Assembly (NCBI GenBank): GCA_041398605.1 | Contig: JAWKUK010000017.1 | Coordinates: forward strand, 124,001-188,000 | DNA length: 64,000 nucleotides | Origin: JAWKUK01 sp041398605 | Lineage (GTDB): Bacteria; Planctomycetota; UBA1135; GCA-002686595 | Direction of reading: 5' to 3' | In this document: positions 43,164-52,772 of the stretch, in pieces | Layout: every line of letters starts with the position of its first letter | Position numbering within the stretch: the stretch's first letter is position 1 | The notes under the pieces: model-generated | Told to the model about the DNA's origin: nothing | Databases searched by the model: none | Seen by the model: the letters and a program-made list of their open reading frames with translations, nothing else | Made by a program: the position numbers and the translations under genes

Positions 43164-45982
43164 GGGCGCGCCCCTTCGGACAGAGTCGGCTCTTGCACAG
43201 CTTTGGCGCTCGACGGACACGGGGACGGAGAGGTCACAGGGGGCGTCGACGCCAGGCGGCGCAGACGCACTCGCAGCACGCGCAGATGCGCGGAGGCACA
43301 GTCGGGATGGACCGCGGTCAGGGTCAAGGTCTGCGCGCCGTCGTCGAGCGCGAGCGCGATGCGGCCGCGGAGCGTCTGATCGGCGCCACGCGAGGTGACG
43401 ACCGCGAGGACGCCCACCGGGCGCCCGTCGATCGCGAGCGAACCCGCGAGCGCCAGGTCGCGCTCGACCCCGAGCGCGACCTGCTCGACCTCGACCTCGT
43501 ACGCCCCGGCCGTCGGCCGCCCGAGGTCGTAATCGGCGCTGGCGCCAGGGCGCAGCAGCAACGTCGCGGCCCCTTGGCGGTCCGCGGCGCCGCGCACCGC
43601 TGTCGCGTCCGCGCCCGCGACGTCGAGCAGCTCGCCGACGAGGCCCGGCGCGTCCGTGCGCTCGATGCACACGAGCGCGCGGTAGCGATACTCCATGTCG
43701 CGCGCGTCGTCCGCGATCGACTTGACGTCGGGGAAGCGCTGCGAGAGCGCGTGCACGAGCCCCGGCTCGTCGAGGAACCGCGCGAGCTTCCGCGCGAGGT
43801 CCGCGTGGTCCCCGACCGCGAAGTGCAGGCCGTCGACGCCGTCCTGCACGGACTCGGCCATCCCGCCGATGCCGCTCGTCACGACCGGGGTGCCCGTCAT
43901 GAACGCCTCTCGGATCGTCACGGGCGCGTTCTCGTACCAGAGGCTCGGCACGACGAGCACGTCGATCTCCGCGTACACCTCGGCCAGCTTCGAGTTGTCG
44001 AAGCGGCCGCGGAATTCGACGTTTCCGGCGTTGGCCAGGTCTCGCAGCGCGCGGTGGTGCGGGTCCTTCTCGGGCTCAAACGCGCCCCAGACGTGCAGCG
44101 TCGCGTTGCGGCCCGCGAGGCGGTTCATCGCGCGGACGAGCGTCTCGCCGCCCTTGTACCAGACGAGCGAGCCGACGAACCCGAACCGCACGCGGCCGCC
44201 GGGCGCGGGGCGCTTCTCGAGCGCGCGCACGTGGTCCGTGCGCATGCCATTCTCGGAATAGAGGAAGCGGTGGGCCTCGAACAGGCCGCTCGCCAGCAGC
44301 ATGTCGCGCAGGAAGCGGCTCGGGCTGATGCACAGGTCCGCCGCGGCGTAGGCCGCCGGGACGGCGACCTCGCGCGCGCGCACATCCGCGTATTCGCGCG
44401 CGCGGCGCTGCCCCTTCTGGCCAGCCAGCCCGACGAGCCGCGCGATGGCCCGCGGCGCGCCCAACACCCCGTCCAAGCGATGCGCGCGCTCGACGTGCTC
44501 GAGCGCGGTCTCTTTCACGCACAGGTAACAGCCGCTGCCCATGTTGGACCCGCAGAGCTTCCCATCGGGCCGGATCATCTGCACGCGCGAGCACAGCGCC
44601 CAGAAGTCATGGCAGTGCACGACGGTGGCGATGCCGGCGGCGCGCGCGATCTCGACCAAGCCGATCGAGGTGTGGATCAGGTGCTGGAAGTGCACGACGT
44701 CCGGGCGCTCGGCGGCGAGCACGCGCCGGAAGGCGGCCTCGGCCTTCGGCTGCGCGTAGCTCTCGCGCATGTCCGCGTGCGCGAGCCGGTGCGTCATCCG
44801 CAGGACGCGGAGGCCCTGCAGCTCGTCCTCGATCAGCGTGAAGTCCGGCTCGTCGCCCTGGCCCGGCGAGCGCGCCAGGATCGTGACCGTGTGGCCGCGC
44901 GCTTGCATCTCGCGCGCGAGGTTCAACGTGTAGACCTCGGTGCCCGCCCACGTCTCCGGCGGGAAGCCGTGCACGACGTAGAGGATGCGCAGGCGAGTCT
45001 CCGCGCGGACGCGCGTGGCGGGGTAGCGGCGCTCGGAGCGCCCGCCCTCGTACAGCCCCTGGAACGCCGCGCGCCGCAGCGCCCGCGACTCCTCGACGAG
45101 CGCGGCACGCGCCCCCGGCGTGAGCCCCTGAGCGTCGCCAGACGCCGCGAGCGCCGCCTCGTCCTGGGCCGTGAGCCGCTCGGTCAAGACCTCGGCGTCC
45201 TGCGCGGAGCCGACGCAGATCCGCCCGAGCCACTCGGCGCTGAAGCGCGCGTCGATCGCCGCGCGCTTCCGCGTCTCGGCGGCGTCGTAGTCGTGGCTGT
45301 GCTCGACGACGGCGTCGGCCTCGTAGACGATCGCCCAACCGGCTTCCAGCAGCGCGCGCGCCATCAGCACGTCCTCGCCGAACCACGTGCGCGGGAACGG
45401 GTGCCGCTCCCACACCTCGCGCCGGACCGCGGACGCGACGTCGTTGAAGTTGTACAGCAGCCGGCGCTCGTGCGGGCCGAGGGCGGCGTAGACCTCGGCC
45501 GCGGGCAAGCGCACGACGCGCCGCTCGCTCGCGTACCCCGGGTCGCCGGCCGAGTGCAGCTTCGTCAGCGGGCGCGCGTCGGGGCGCGGCACGTTGCGGC
45601 AATAGGCGGCGCCGACGCTCGGGTCCTCGAAGTTCGCTGCCAGGCGCGCGAGCCAATCGGCGCCGCTCGGGATCGCGTCCTGTGTCAAGAACACCAGCAG
45701 GTCGCCCGTCGAGCGCGCAGCGAGGGAGTTCCGCGTGTCGCCATGGTCGAACTCGACCTGGTGGATGCGGCGCAGGTGCAGCGGGACGGGGAAGGCCGCC
45801 GCGCGCTGCTGCAGGTACTCGTAGGTGCCGTCGGTCGAGCCCGAGTCGACCACGTGCACGTCGAACGGCAGCGCGCAGCGCTGCGCCGCGAGCGCGTCGA
45901 AGACACGCGCGAGGAACTCCATCCCCTGCCAGGTCGGCATGAGGATCGAGATCGAGCGCACGGGGGCCGGCGACGCGCTCAT
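43160..45982 (-). CDS. Bifunctional glycosyltransferase, GT2 fused to GT4
   Basis: The 940-aa protein begins with a GT2 domain (residues 1-290: SISILMPTWQGMEFL, VDSGSTDGTYEYL, FLTQDAIPSGADWLA, WFGEDVLMARALLEAGW). A GT4/GT-B domain follows at about 330-770, with GFPPETWAGTEVYTLNLARE, FGFVGSLVWYKGGETLVRAM and the donor-site EAFMTGTPVVTSGIGGMAE. A C-terminal 150-residue region is beta-rich and could bind carbohydrate. It is coupled by 4-nt overlaps to glycosyltransferase genes on both sides. Two linkages may be made in sequence by one chain. Confidence 0.85.
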   Translation of the reverse strand: MSASPAPVRSISILMPTWQGMEFLARVFDALAAQRCALPFDVHVVDSGSTDGTYEYLQQRAAAFPVPLHLRRIHQVEFDHGDTRNSLAARSTGDLLVFLTQDAIPSGADWLARLAANFEDPSVGAAYCRNVPRPDARPLTKLHSAGDPGYASERRVVRLPAAEVYAALGPHERRLLYNFNDVASAVRREVWERHPFPRTWFGEDVLMARALLEAGWAIVYEADAVVEHSHDYDAAETRKRAAIDARFSAEWLGRICVGSAQDAEVLTERLTAQDEAALAASGDAQGLTPGARAALVEESRALRRAAFQGLYEGGRSERRYPATRVRAETRLRILYVVHGFPPETWAGTEVYTLNLAREMQARGHTVTILARSPGQGDEPDFTLIEDELQGLRVLRMTHRLAHADMRESYAQPKAEAAFRRVLAAERPDVVHFQHLIHTSIGLVEIARAAGIATVVHCHDFWALCSRVQMIRPDGKLCGSNMGSGCYLCVKETALEHVERAHRLDGVLGAPRAIARLVGLAGQKGQRRAREYADVRAREVAVPAAYAAADLCISPSRFLRDMLLASGLFEAHRFLYSENGMRTDHVRALEKRPAPGGRVRFGFVGSLVWYKGGETLVRAMNRLAGRNATLHVWGAFEPEKDPHHRALRDLANAGNVEFRGRFDNSKLAEVYAEIDVLVVPSLWYENAPVTIREAFMTGTPVVTSGIGGMAESVQDGVDGLHFAVGDHADLARKLARFLDEPGLVHALSQRFPDVKSIADDARDMEYRYRALVCIERTDAPGLVGELLDVAGADATAVRGAADRQGAATLLLRPGASADYDLGRPTAGAYEVEVEQVALGVERDLALAGSLAIDGRPVGVLAVVTSRGADQTLRGRIALALDDGAQTLTLTAVHPDCASAHLRVLRVRLRRLASTPPVTSPSPCPSSAKAVQEPTLSEGARP

Positions 45983-46965
45983 CGCTGCGCCTCGCCGGGC
46001 TCGGGCTTGGGCCCCGGTTGGGGCTCGGGCTTGGATGCCTGCTCGGGCTGGGGCAAAGGGCCGCCCTCGTGCGCCGCGCGCTGCGGGTCGCTGACCGGCC
46101 CGCGGCTCCCGACGAACTGGCCCAGGACCTGCGCCGCGCGCAGCCCCGGCGCGCGCAAGAGGTGCCGCAGCGGCGCGCCGTTCGCGCGCACGTAGCGCAC
46201 GTCCTCGCGCAGCTCGAAGAGCAGCCCGCGCGCGACCGACCGAACGGAGGGGCGCACGATGTGGCCGCGCTCCTCGCGATGGAAGCGCGCGTCCGTGCGG
46301 TAGCGCTCGAAGGCCTGGCTCGGCCCGTAGCGGTGCGCGTGGCGGACGACGGCCTCGGCGACGAACGCGACGCGCCAGCCGCGGGCGAGCACACGCGTCG
46401 CCCAGGCGAAGTCCTCGCCAAACGCGACGTCAGGGAAGGGCACCTCGCGGAAGTGGCTCGCGCGCACCATCCCTGCCACGTTGTTGAACCGCGGGCCCTC
46501 GGACGCCGCGGCGGCCGGGCCGCCGAGGACCAGGGTGTGATCGCCCGCCTCGGGCGCCCCGAGGACGGTCCGGGCCGTCAGAGGGTCGTCGTCCTCGTGG
46601 GGCAACACTCGGGCAGTCGCGCCCGCGAGCAGCGGGTCGCGCTCGAAGGCCGCGACCAGCGTCGCGATGAAGTCGTCACCGCACGGGACGGTGTCCTGGC
46701 TCAGGAACAGGAAGAACTCGCCGCGCGCGCCCTCGGCCAGGGCGTTCCGGGTGGTCCCATGGCGGAACTCCGAGCGCGGGATCACGTCGACGTGGGCGCC
46801 ATAGGCGCGCAGCTGCGCGACCGTCCCGTCGTCGCTCGACGAGTCGATCGCGCGCAGCTCAACGCCCCCCTCCACCTGTTGCCGCCGCAATGCGGGGAGC
46901 AACCGGTCGAGGTCCGGGGCGCCATCGAGCGTCGGAATTAGGATCGAGACTCGCGGCGTGATCAT
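45979..46965 (-). CDS. Family 2 glycosyltransferase
   Basis: The 328-aa protein starts MITPRVSILIPTLDGAPDL and has IDSSSDDGT, FLSQDTVPCGDDFI and VAFGEDFAWATRVLARGW, as in the GT2 half of the downstream bifunctional enzyme. The Arg-Asn-Ala context RHGTTRNALAEGARGE is also shared, so the two GT2 domains are probably paralogues. The last 40 residues are a Pro/Glu/Lys-rich tail. It is the first gene of the four-gene cluster. Confidence 0.85.
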   Translation of the reverse strand: MITPRVSILIPTLDGAPDLDRLLPALRRQQVEGGVELRAIDSSSDDGTVAQLRAYGAHVDVIPRSEFRHGTTRNALAEGARGEFFLFLSQDTVPCGDDFIATLVAAFERDPLLAGATARVLPHEDDDPLTARTVLGAPEAGDHTLVLGGPAAAASEGPRFNNVAGMVRASHFREVPFPDVAFGEDFAWATRVLARGWRVAFVAEAVVRHAHRYGPSQAFERYRTDARFHREERGHIVRPSVRSVARGLLFELREDVRYVRANGAPLRHLLRAPGLRAAQVLGQFVGSRGPVSDPQRAAHEGGPLPQPEQASKPEPQPGPKPEPGEAQR

Positions 46966-47054
46966 CCAATGGGTGGCGAGGCCACAGAGTCTATCGACCA
47001 CGGGGGTGGCCCGGGGCGCGTGAAAGCGTCCATGGCGCGTCCCAGCACGAGCCG

Positions 47055-47075
47055 CAGGCCCGCCGCGCGGGCCTG
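47055..47075. terminator. Hairpin after the PrkA operon
   Basis: CAGGCCCGC (47055-47063) pairs perfectly with GCGGGCCTG (47067-47075) around a 3-nt loop. It lies in the 206-nt gap between the nuclease stop and the glycosyltransferase start, where transcription of the PrkA operon should end. There is no T-run. Confidence 0.45.
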
Positions 47076-47171
47076 CCCCGCTCGCGGCCGGGCCGGCGTC
47101 GAGGTGGGCGGATCCGCGCGCCTTGTCCCGGAGCGCGCCGCCCAAGCGGCGCGGCGGGCAGCGACGCGCTC

Positions 47172-48119
47172 CTACGAGACCTCGGCGCGGTCGCACAGCT
47201 CGCGGTAGTTGCAGGAGCGGCACTCCCGCGCCTCGGGTGAGTCAAGCGCCAGGGCAGGGAAGCGGCTGGGGTCGCCCACGCCGCGGTCTGCGTCGAAGTG
47301 CGCCGCCTTCATCTCGGACAGGGACCGCTCGATGCGCGCCTCGGCGGCGGCGAGCGTGGCGTCCGTGAACTCGACCGCGTGGCGCTCGCCGGACTCGAGG
47401 TACACGTCCTCCGCGACGATCTCCTCGGGCGCCGCGCCCCACGTCTCGCGCGCGTAGAACGCGTAGACCTCGAGCTGGAACCGGTCCTCGGGCCGCGGAC
47501 TGCCGGTCTTCCAATCGAGGATATGCACGCGCCCATCGGGCGCGCGGTAGGCGAAGTCGGGCACGGCGAAGACCTTCGTGCCGAACAGCTCGAAGGTCGA
47601 CATCTCCTCGCACGCGAGCCAGCTGGCCGGCTCGGAGGCGCGCACGTCCGCGAGCTCGGGCGCCTCGAAGAACGCCGTCAGGCAGGCCTCCATGCGCGCG
47701 ACGTAGCGCTTGCCGTACTCGCCCGCGGCGCCGGTCGCCTCGTCGATGCGCGGCTCCTCGTAGTGGTGCTCCGCGAGGCGGCACAGCTTCGAGGGGCGCG
47801 CCTTCCAAGCGCCGTCGCGCGACTCCTTGTACTTCGCGCGCAGCGCCGTGACCGCGTCGCGCTTGGCCTCCTCCAGCGTATAGGCGAGGCCTTGGTCGCG
47901 GCGCCGGAAGTACTCTGCGATGCCCTGGTGCACGAGGTCCCCGGCCAGCATCGGGAAGCGCGACATCTTCTTCAGGAGGTACGCCTTGCGGCGCTCCGGC
48001 GCCGCGTTGCGCTCCCAGCCGAGCCACGAGAGGTAATAGTCGAAGTAGTAGCGGCGCGGACACGCCGCGAAGGTCCTCGCGCGCGAGGTCGACCAGGAGA
48101 GCTCGTGGACGATGGCCAT
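47172..48119 (-). CDS. PD-(D/E)XK nuclease with Fe-S cysteine set (RecB/Cas4-like)
   Basis: The 315-aa protein carries the RecB-type nuclease motifs: His64 in GDLVHQGIAEYF, Asp188 in VPDFAY, Asp202 and Lys204 in ILDWKTG and Gln215 in FQLEVYAFY. Four cysteines fit a Cas4/AddB-type [4Fe-4S] site: Cys20 (AACPRRY) and Cys300, Cys303 and Cys309 (ECRSCNYRELC). All catalytic residues are present, so exonuclease activity is likely. No cas genes or helicase lie nearby. It starts 31 nt after the spoVR stop, so it belongs to the PrkA-YeaH-SpoVR operon by position. Confidence 0.82.
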   Translation of the reverse strand: MAIVHELSWSTSRARTFAACPRRYYFDYYLSWLGWERNAAPERRKAYLLKKMSRFPMLAGDLVHQGIAEYFRRRDQGLAYTLEEAKRDAVTALRAKYKESRDGAWKARPSKLCRLAEHHYEEPRIDEATGAAGEYGKRYVARMEACLTAFFEAPELADVRASEPASWLACEEMSTFELFGTKVFAVPDFAYRAPDGRVHILDWKTGSPRPEDRFQLEVYAFYARETWGAAPEEIVAEDVYLESGERHAVEFTDATLAAAEARIERSLSEMKAAHFDADRGVGDPSRFPALALDSPEARECRSCNYRELCDRAEVS

Positions 48120-48150
48120 GGGGAGAGCTTCCCCCGCGCGGCCCGTCCTT

Positions 48151-49596
48151 TCAAGCCGCAGGCCCGAACCTCTCTCCGACGTCGTCGCGCGAGGCCTCGC
48201 CCTCCAGGAAGGCGAGCGCCTTCGAGGAGTCCAGGACACGCGGCTCGCCGCCGTCGACGACGAGCACCCGGCCCTGGCCCTCCTGCAGCGTGTAGAGCCG
48301 CACGGAGCGCCGCCAGAGCGCCGCGATCGTCTTCAAGAGCTCGCCTGCCTCATCGAGCTTCAGGTCGCGGCCGTCGTGGCGGTGGACGAGCAGCAGGCCG
48401 CCCCCGCCCTCGAAGTCGGCGTCGACGAGCTCGATGCGCGGCTGCCCGCCCCAGGCGAGGCCCTGCAGGAGCTCCTGCTTGACCTGGCGCCAGCCGCGCT
48501 CGCCGACCTCCTGGCGGCCCGTGCGCGCATTGCGCTGGCGCACGAACAGCTGGTTGCGCGCGGCGAACTCCGCGTCCACGAGCGCGTCGACGAAGCTCAC
48601 GTCGTTGTGCACGCGGCGCAGCCGGAAGAGGTCCTCGCCGAGCGCCTCGGCGTGCCGGAAGAGCTCGATCCCGAGCTTGTAAGGGTTCAGCTGGCCCGGG
48701 GCCGCGGCGGTCGCGCCCGCGTGGCAGTCCGCGAAGTCGACGATCTCGGACGCGTCCAGGAGCCCCCCGGTCAGCAGGCGTGAGTGCCAGAACGACGCCC
48801 AGCCCTCGTTGATGACCTTCGTCATCCGCTGCGGCAGGAAGTACTCGGCCTCGGCGTGGATGATGCGCAGGAGCTCGCGCTCGAACGACTCGAGCGGCGC
48901 GTGCTCGACCAGGAACGGCAGGATGTCGAACGTCGGCAGCGCAAAGCGCCCCTGGCGGGAGGCGCTGACCGCTGGGGCCGCGCGCGCGCCACCGTCGGCG
49001 TCCATGAGCGCCTCCAAGCTCAGCCGCGCGCGCTCCGCGATGCTGCGGCCCGCCGCCGCCGCGCGCTCGCTCTGCTGCATCCGCCGCAAGGGGCCGAACG
49101 GGTCCAAGAGCGACTCGAGCGCCAGCGCGCGGTCGAGGAAGCGTTCGATCGCGTCCTGGCCGTGGCGCGCGATAAGCTCGCGCACGCGCTCGGCGTGCGA
49201 CGTCATCTGCTCGACCATGTGCCGCTCCGTCGGCGCGAACCAGACGTTGTGCTTGAAGAAGTCCGCGTGGCCCATGACGTGCGCCATCACGAGCTTCTGC
49301 TCCATGAGCGAGTTCGAGCGCACGAGGTAGGCGATCGTCGGGTCGTTGTTGATGACCAGCTCGTAGATCTTCGAGAGGCCGTAGCCGTAGCCCTTCTGCA
49401 AGCGCTCGAAGTCCATGCCGAAGCGCCACGAGGGGTAGCGCGTCGGGAAGCCGCCGTAGGCGGCGATCGCGTTCACATCGCGCGCGTCCAAGAGCTCGAA
49501 GACGACCTCGAAGAAGTCCAAGCCGACCGCGCGGGCTGCCGCCTCAGCTCGTTCGGCCTCGCGCGCGAGGCGCGGCGGGAGCGCGCCACCGACCAT
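48151..49596 (-). CDS. SpoVR family protein
   Basis: The 481-aa protein matches SpoVR/YcgB: GLDFFEVVFELLDARDVNAI, FERLQKGYGYGLSKIYELVI, VMAHVMGHADFFKHN and MTKVINEGWASFWH. The biochemical activity of the family is unknown; in Bacillus it affects spore cortex formation, and in enterobacteria YcgB belongs to the stress regulon. The ATG at 49596 lies 1 nt after the YeaH stop. Order and spacing fit a single operon with PrkA and YeaH. Confidence 0.92.
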   Translation of the reverse strand: MVGGALPPRLAREAERAEAAARAVGLDFFEVVFELLDARDVNAIAAYGGFPTRYPSWRFGMDFERLQKGYGYGLSKIYELVINNDPTIAYLVRSNSLMEQKLVMAHVMGHADFFKHNVWFAPTERHMVEQMTSHAERVRELIARHGQDAIERFLDRALALESLLDPFGPLRRMQQSERAAAAGRSIAERARLSLEALMDADGGARAAPAVSASRQGRFALPTFDILPFLVEHAPLESFERELLRIIHAEAEYFLPQRMTKVINEGWASFWHSRLLTGGLLDASEIVDFADCHAGATAAAPGQLNPYKLGIELFRHAEALGEDLFRLRRVHNDVSFVDALVDAEFAARNQLFVRQRNARTGRQEVGERGWRQVKQELLQGLAWGGQPRIELVDADFEGGGGLLLVHRHDGRDLKLDEAGELLKTIAALWRRSVRLYTLQEGQGRVLVVDGGEPRVLDSSKALAFLEGEASRDDVGERFGPAA

Positions 49597-49597
49597 G

Positions 49598-50716
49598 TCA
49601 GCGCCCCTTTCCGAGGAAGGCCTTGATCGCGTCGGCGATCTCCGCGCGCCCAGCGACCCCATAGGTCACGACGCGCTCGTCCCCGACGAACGCTGCGTCG
49701 AGGTCCTTCTTGAACTGGCCCGAGCCGTAAGCGCTCTTGACCTGGCCGTAGCAGAACTGATTCACGCGCGGGAGCAGCTCGTCGCGCATGAGGTGCACGC
49801 AGCGCTCGGTGTCGCGCGCGCTCCAGTTGTCCCCGTCCGAATAGTGGAACGGGTACACGTTCCAATCCTCCGGGCGGTACTTCTCGCGCAGCAGCTTGAG
49901 GCACAGCTCATAGGCCGAGGAGATCTTCGTGCCGCCCGACTCGCGCAGGCGGAAGAAGGTGTCGTGGTCGACGACCTTCGCGGCCGCGTCGTGCACGATG
50001 TAGACGACCTCGAGGTTCTTGTACTGGCTGCGCAGCCACGTATCGATCCAGAAGGCCTTGATGCGCACGACCTCCTTCTGGTCGCGCCCCATCGAGCCCG
50101 AGACGTCCATCATGTGGATGATGACCGCCGACGAGTCCGGCTGAGGGCGCGTGCGCCGCGCCCGGAAGCGCTCGTCGACGTCGATCGGCACGACGCGCGG
50201 CTGGAGCGGGTCGTACCCGCCCTCGGCGATCGTGCGCACGAGCGCGCGCTTGTACGTGCGCCGGAAGTGCCGCAGCGAGCGCGGGCCGCGGCTGCGGATG
50301 CCCGTGTAGCGCCCGCCGTCGGTCGTGAGCTGCCGGTCGCCGCGCGGCTCGATGTTCGGCAGCTCGAGCTCCTCGCCCAGCATCCGCGCGAGCTCTTCGA
50401 GCTCGACCTCGACCTCCAAGGGGTGCTGCCCCGGGCGCTCGCCGGCTTGGCCCGAGCCCTCGCCCTCTTGGCCGTCGCCCGGCGCGGGGTCGCCCGGCTC
50501 GCCGGGGCCTTGCCCCACGCCGTTGCCCTGGTTGGAGCCGTAGCGGAAGCGCGGCAGCTCGATCGTCGGCACAGGGATCGAGATGACGTCCTTGCCCTGC
50601 CGCCCGAGCAGCTCGGACGAGGACAGGTACTTGCGCAGGTCCTCGCGCAGGCGCCCCCGCACGATGTCGCGGAAGCGCGCGCGATCGCGCTCCATGCGCC
50701 AGACCCGCTGGCCCAT
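49598..50716 (-). CDS. YeaH/YhbH family (DUF444) protein with von Willebrand A domain
   Basis: The 372-aa protein starts MGQRVWRMERDRARFRDIV and carries a Gly/Pro/Glu-rich linker (about 62-98). A vWA-like domain has the metal-site motif MMDVSGSMG (202-210). GGTKISSAYELCLKLL and YPFHYSDGDNWS are family hallmarks. It is the usual partner of PrkA in the YeaG-YeaH pair, which acts in nutrient and stress adaptation. The ATG lies 1 nt after the prkA stop. Confidence 0.92.
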   Translation of the reverse strand: MGQRVWRMERDRARFRDIVRGRLREDLRKYLSSSELLGRQGKDVISIPVPTIELPRFRYGSNQGNGVGQGPGEPGDPAPGDGQEGEGSGQAGERPGQHPLEVEVELEELARMLGEELELPNIEPRGDRQLTTDGGRYTGIRSRGPRSLRHFRRTYKRALVRTIAEGGYDPLQPRVVPIDVDERFRARRTRPQPDSSAVIIHMMDVSGSMGRDQKEVVRIKAFWIDTWLRSQYKNLEVVYIVHDAAAKVVDHDTFFRLRESGGTKISSAYELCLKLLREKYRPEDWNVYPFHYSDGDNWSARDTERCVHLMRDELLPRVNQFCYGQVKSAYGSGQFKKDLDAAFVGDERVVTYGVAGRAEIADAIKAFLGKGR

Positions 50717-50717
50717 G

Positions 50718-52772
50718 CTAGGCCGCCTCCTCGCTCGACCCTCTGCCTTGCCCCTCGTCGTCCGGCCGCGCGAAGAGCGCCGCGACGTCACGCAGGACGA
50801 CGTCGGCGCTCCGCTCGTCGTAGCCGAACTGGCGGCACAGCCGGTCGCGGATGACCGCGATCTTCTCGCGCGTGTCCGGGTCGACCACGGACGACACGAG
50901 GGTCGTCAGCTGGATCGAGTCGCGCTGGTCCTCGAACATCTTCAGCTCCAGCGCGCGCGTCAGCCGCTTGTTCTGGCGGTAGTCGAACGTGCGCCCCTCG
51001 AGGTGCACGGCCGCGATGTAGTTCATCAGCTCGTGCCGGAAGTCGTCCTTGCGCGCGTCCGGGATGTCCGTCTTCGCCTCGACCGCGCGCATCAGGCGCT
51101 CGTCCGGGTCGCGCGGCACGCCGTCGGTGCCGAGGACCTTCTCGCGCGTCGTGTACGCGCGCACGTTGTCGAGGTACTTCGCGCAGAGGCGGTCGATGCC
51201 CTCGGCGTCGGCGGCGATCGCGACCTGCACCTCGTGCTTCACGATCTCCTCGTAGCGCTCGCGCACCTTCGCGATCAACTCGCGGTAGTGCTTGCGCAGC
51301 TCCTCGCCCGCGACCATCGAGTGGTGATCGAGCCCCGCCTCCAGCGCGCGCAGGATGTCCTTTGGCCCCACGGTCGCTTGGTCCGCGACGAGGCACGTCG
51401 CGATGCGGTCCTGCACGTAGCGCGGGCTGACGCCGTCCATGCCCTCGCGCGGGGCCTCGCCGCGCAGCTCGTCCACCTGCTCGTGGCTGAAGCCCGGCAC
51501 CTCTTGCCCGTCGTACAGCTCGGCCTTCTGGACGATCGACAGGTTCGGGAGCGTCGGCTCCTCGAGCCGCGTCAGCACCGACCACAGCGCCGCGACGTAC
51601 AGGCTGTGCGGCGCCAGGGCCCGGCCGGGCGTGCCCTTCTCGCCGTAGCGGCGCCGGTGGATGCGCACCTCGTCGGAGACGCGCAGGTTGTACGGCACGT
51701 CGATCTTGATGGTGCGGTCGCGGAACGCCTCCATCAGCTCGTTGTTCTGCAGCTTCTTGAACTCGGGCTCGTTCGTGTGCCCCAGGATCACCTGGTCGAT
51801 GTGCGTCTGCTGGAACTTCTTGGGCTTGATCGCGTGCTCCTGCGTCGCGCCCAAGAGGTCGTACAGGAACGCCACGTCGAGCTTCAAGACCTCGACGAAC
51901 TCCAAGAGGCCGCGGTTCGCGACGTGGAACTCGCCGTCGAAGTTGAACGCGCGCGGATCCGAGTCCGAGCCGTACTCCGCGATCAAGCGGTAGTTCAGGT
52001 CGCCCGTGAGCTCCGTCGAGTCCTGGTTCTTCTCGTCCTTCGGCTGGAACGTGCCGATGCCGACGCGGTCGACCTCGGAGAACACGAAGCGGCGCACGCG
52101 CACGTGCTCGACGACCTTCGCCCACTCGCCGTCATAGCGCTGCATCAATTCGCGCAGCCAGAAGCGCCCGACTGGGTCGAGCTCGCCTTGGATCCGCAGC
52201 CGGTCGGGCCGGCGCACGCGCGAGTCGAGGCGCGCCTCGACGACCGGGCGCTGCTCGTGCGGGATGAGCAGCAGCGGGTCCTGGTTCATCGGCGAGGGTG
52301 TGACCTCGCCGTCGACGATCCAGTCGAACGTGAAGATCGCGCCGTCGTCCGTGCGCGAATAGTGCTCGAGCCCGTGCTTCAAGAGCCGCGCGATCGTGCT
52401 CTTCGCCGAGCCGACGGGGCCGTGCAAGAGCACGATGCGCCGCTCCGGGCCGAGGCCCCGCGCGCCCGCTTGGAACGTCCGCACGAGCTCATCGAGGGCG
52501 CTGTCGAGGCCGAACACCGCGTCCTCGCCGTTGTGGAACGGGTCATCGAACAAGCGCCAGCGGCGCGGCGCGCCCGGGCGGCGCGGCTCGCAGCCATGGC
52601 TCGCGATCATGTCCACCATGCGCTGCCAAGCGTTGCGCGCGAGGGTGGGCCGCTCGTCGACGAGCGCCAAATAGTCCGCGTAAGACCCTTCCCAAGAGAG
52701 GCTCGGGTCCTCGTGCTTCGCCCTGTGGTCACGGACGAGGTCGAACAGCGGGGTGTCGCTGGGGTCTTGCAT
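50718..52772 (-). CDS. prkA: PrkA family serine protein kinase
   Basis: The 684-aa protein has an N-terminal AAA+ domain with P-loop GPVGSAKST (118-126) and IFTFDWIVDGEVTPSPMNQD. Further family stretches are FVFSEVDRVGIGTFQPKDEKN and YDLLGATQEHAIKPKKFQQT, and the PrkA C-terminal domain follows. E. coli YeaG, its counterpart, is similar in length. Some PrkA proteins have been proposed to act as AAA+ proteases rather than kinases, so the enzymatic name is by family. The ATG at 52772 has GGGAG about 12 nt upstream. It heads the operon. Confidence 0.93.
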   Translation of the reverse strand: MQDPSDTPLFDLVRDHRAKHEDPSLSWEGSYADYLALVDERPTLARNAWQRMVDMIASHGCEPRRPGAPRRWRLFDDPFHNGEDAVFGLDSALDELVRTFQAGARGLGPERRIVLLHGPVGSAKSTIARLLKHGLEHYSRTDDGAIFTFDWIVDGEVTPSPMNQDPLLLIPHEQRPVVEARLDSRVRRPDRLRIQGELDPVGRFWLRELMQRYDGEWAKVVEHVRVRRFVFSEVDRVGIGTFQPKDEKNQDSTELTGDLNYRLIAEYGSDSDPRAFNFDGEFHVANRGLLEFVEVLKLDVAFLYDLLGATQEHAIKPKKFQQTHIDQVILGHTNEPEFKKLQNNELMEAFRDRTIKIDVPYNLRVSDEVRIHRRRYGEKGTPGRALAPHSLYVAALWSVLTRLEEPTLPNLSIVQKAELYDGQEVPGFSHEQVDELRGEAPREGMDGVSPRYVQDRIATCLVADQATVGPKDILRALEAGLDHHSMVAGEELRKHYRELIAKVRERYEEIVKHEVQVAIAADAEGIDRLCAKYLDNVRAYTTREKVLGTDGVPRDPDERLMRAVEAKTDIPDARKDDFRHELMNYIAAVHLEGRTFDYRQNKRLTRALELKMFEDQRDSIQLTTLVSSVVDPDTREKIAVIRDRLCRQFGYDERSADVVLRDVAALFARPDDEGQGRGSSEEAA

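Noticed and set aside
47172..48119. A CRISPR-associated cas4 gene
   Set aside because: The fold and Fe-S cysteines resemble Cas4, but there is no array, cas1 or cas2, and the gene sits in a PrkA operon. A general RecB-type nuclease call is safer.
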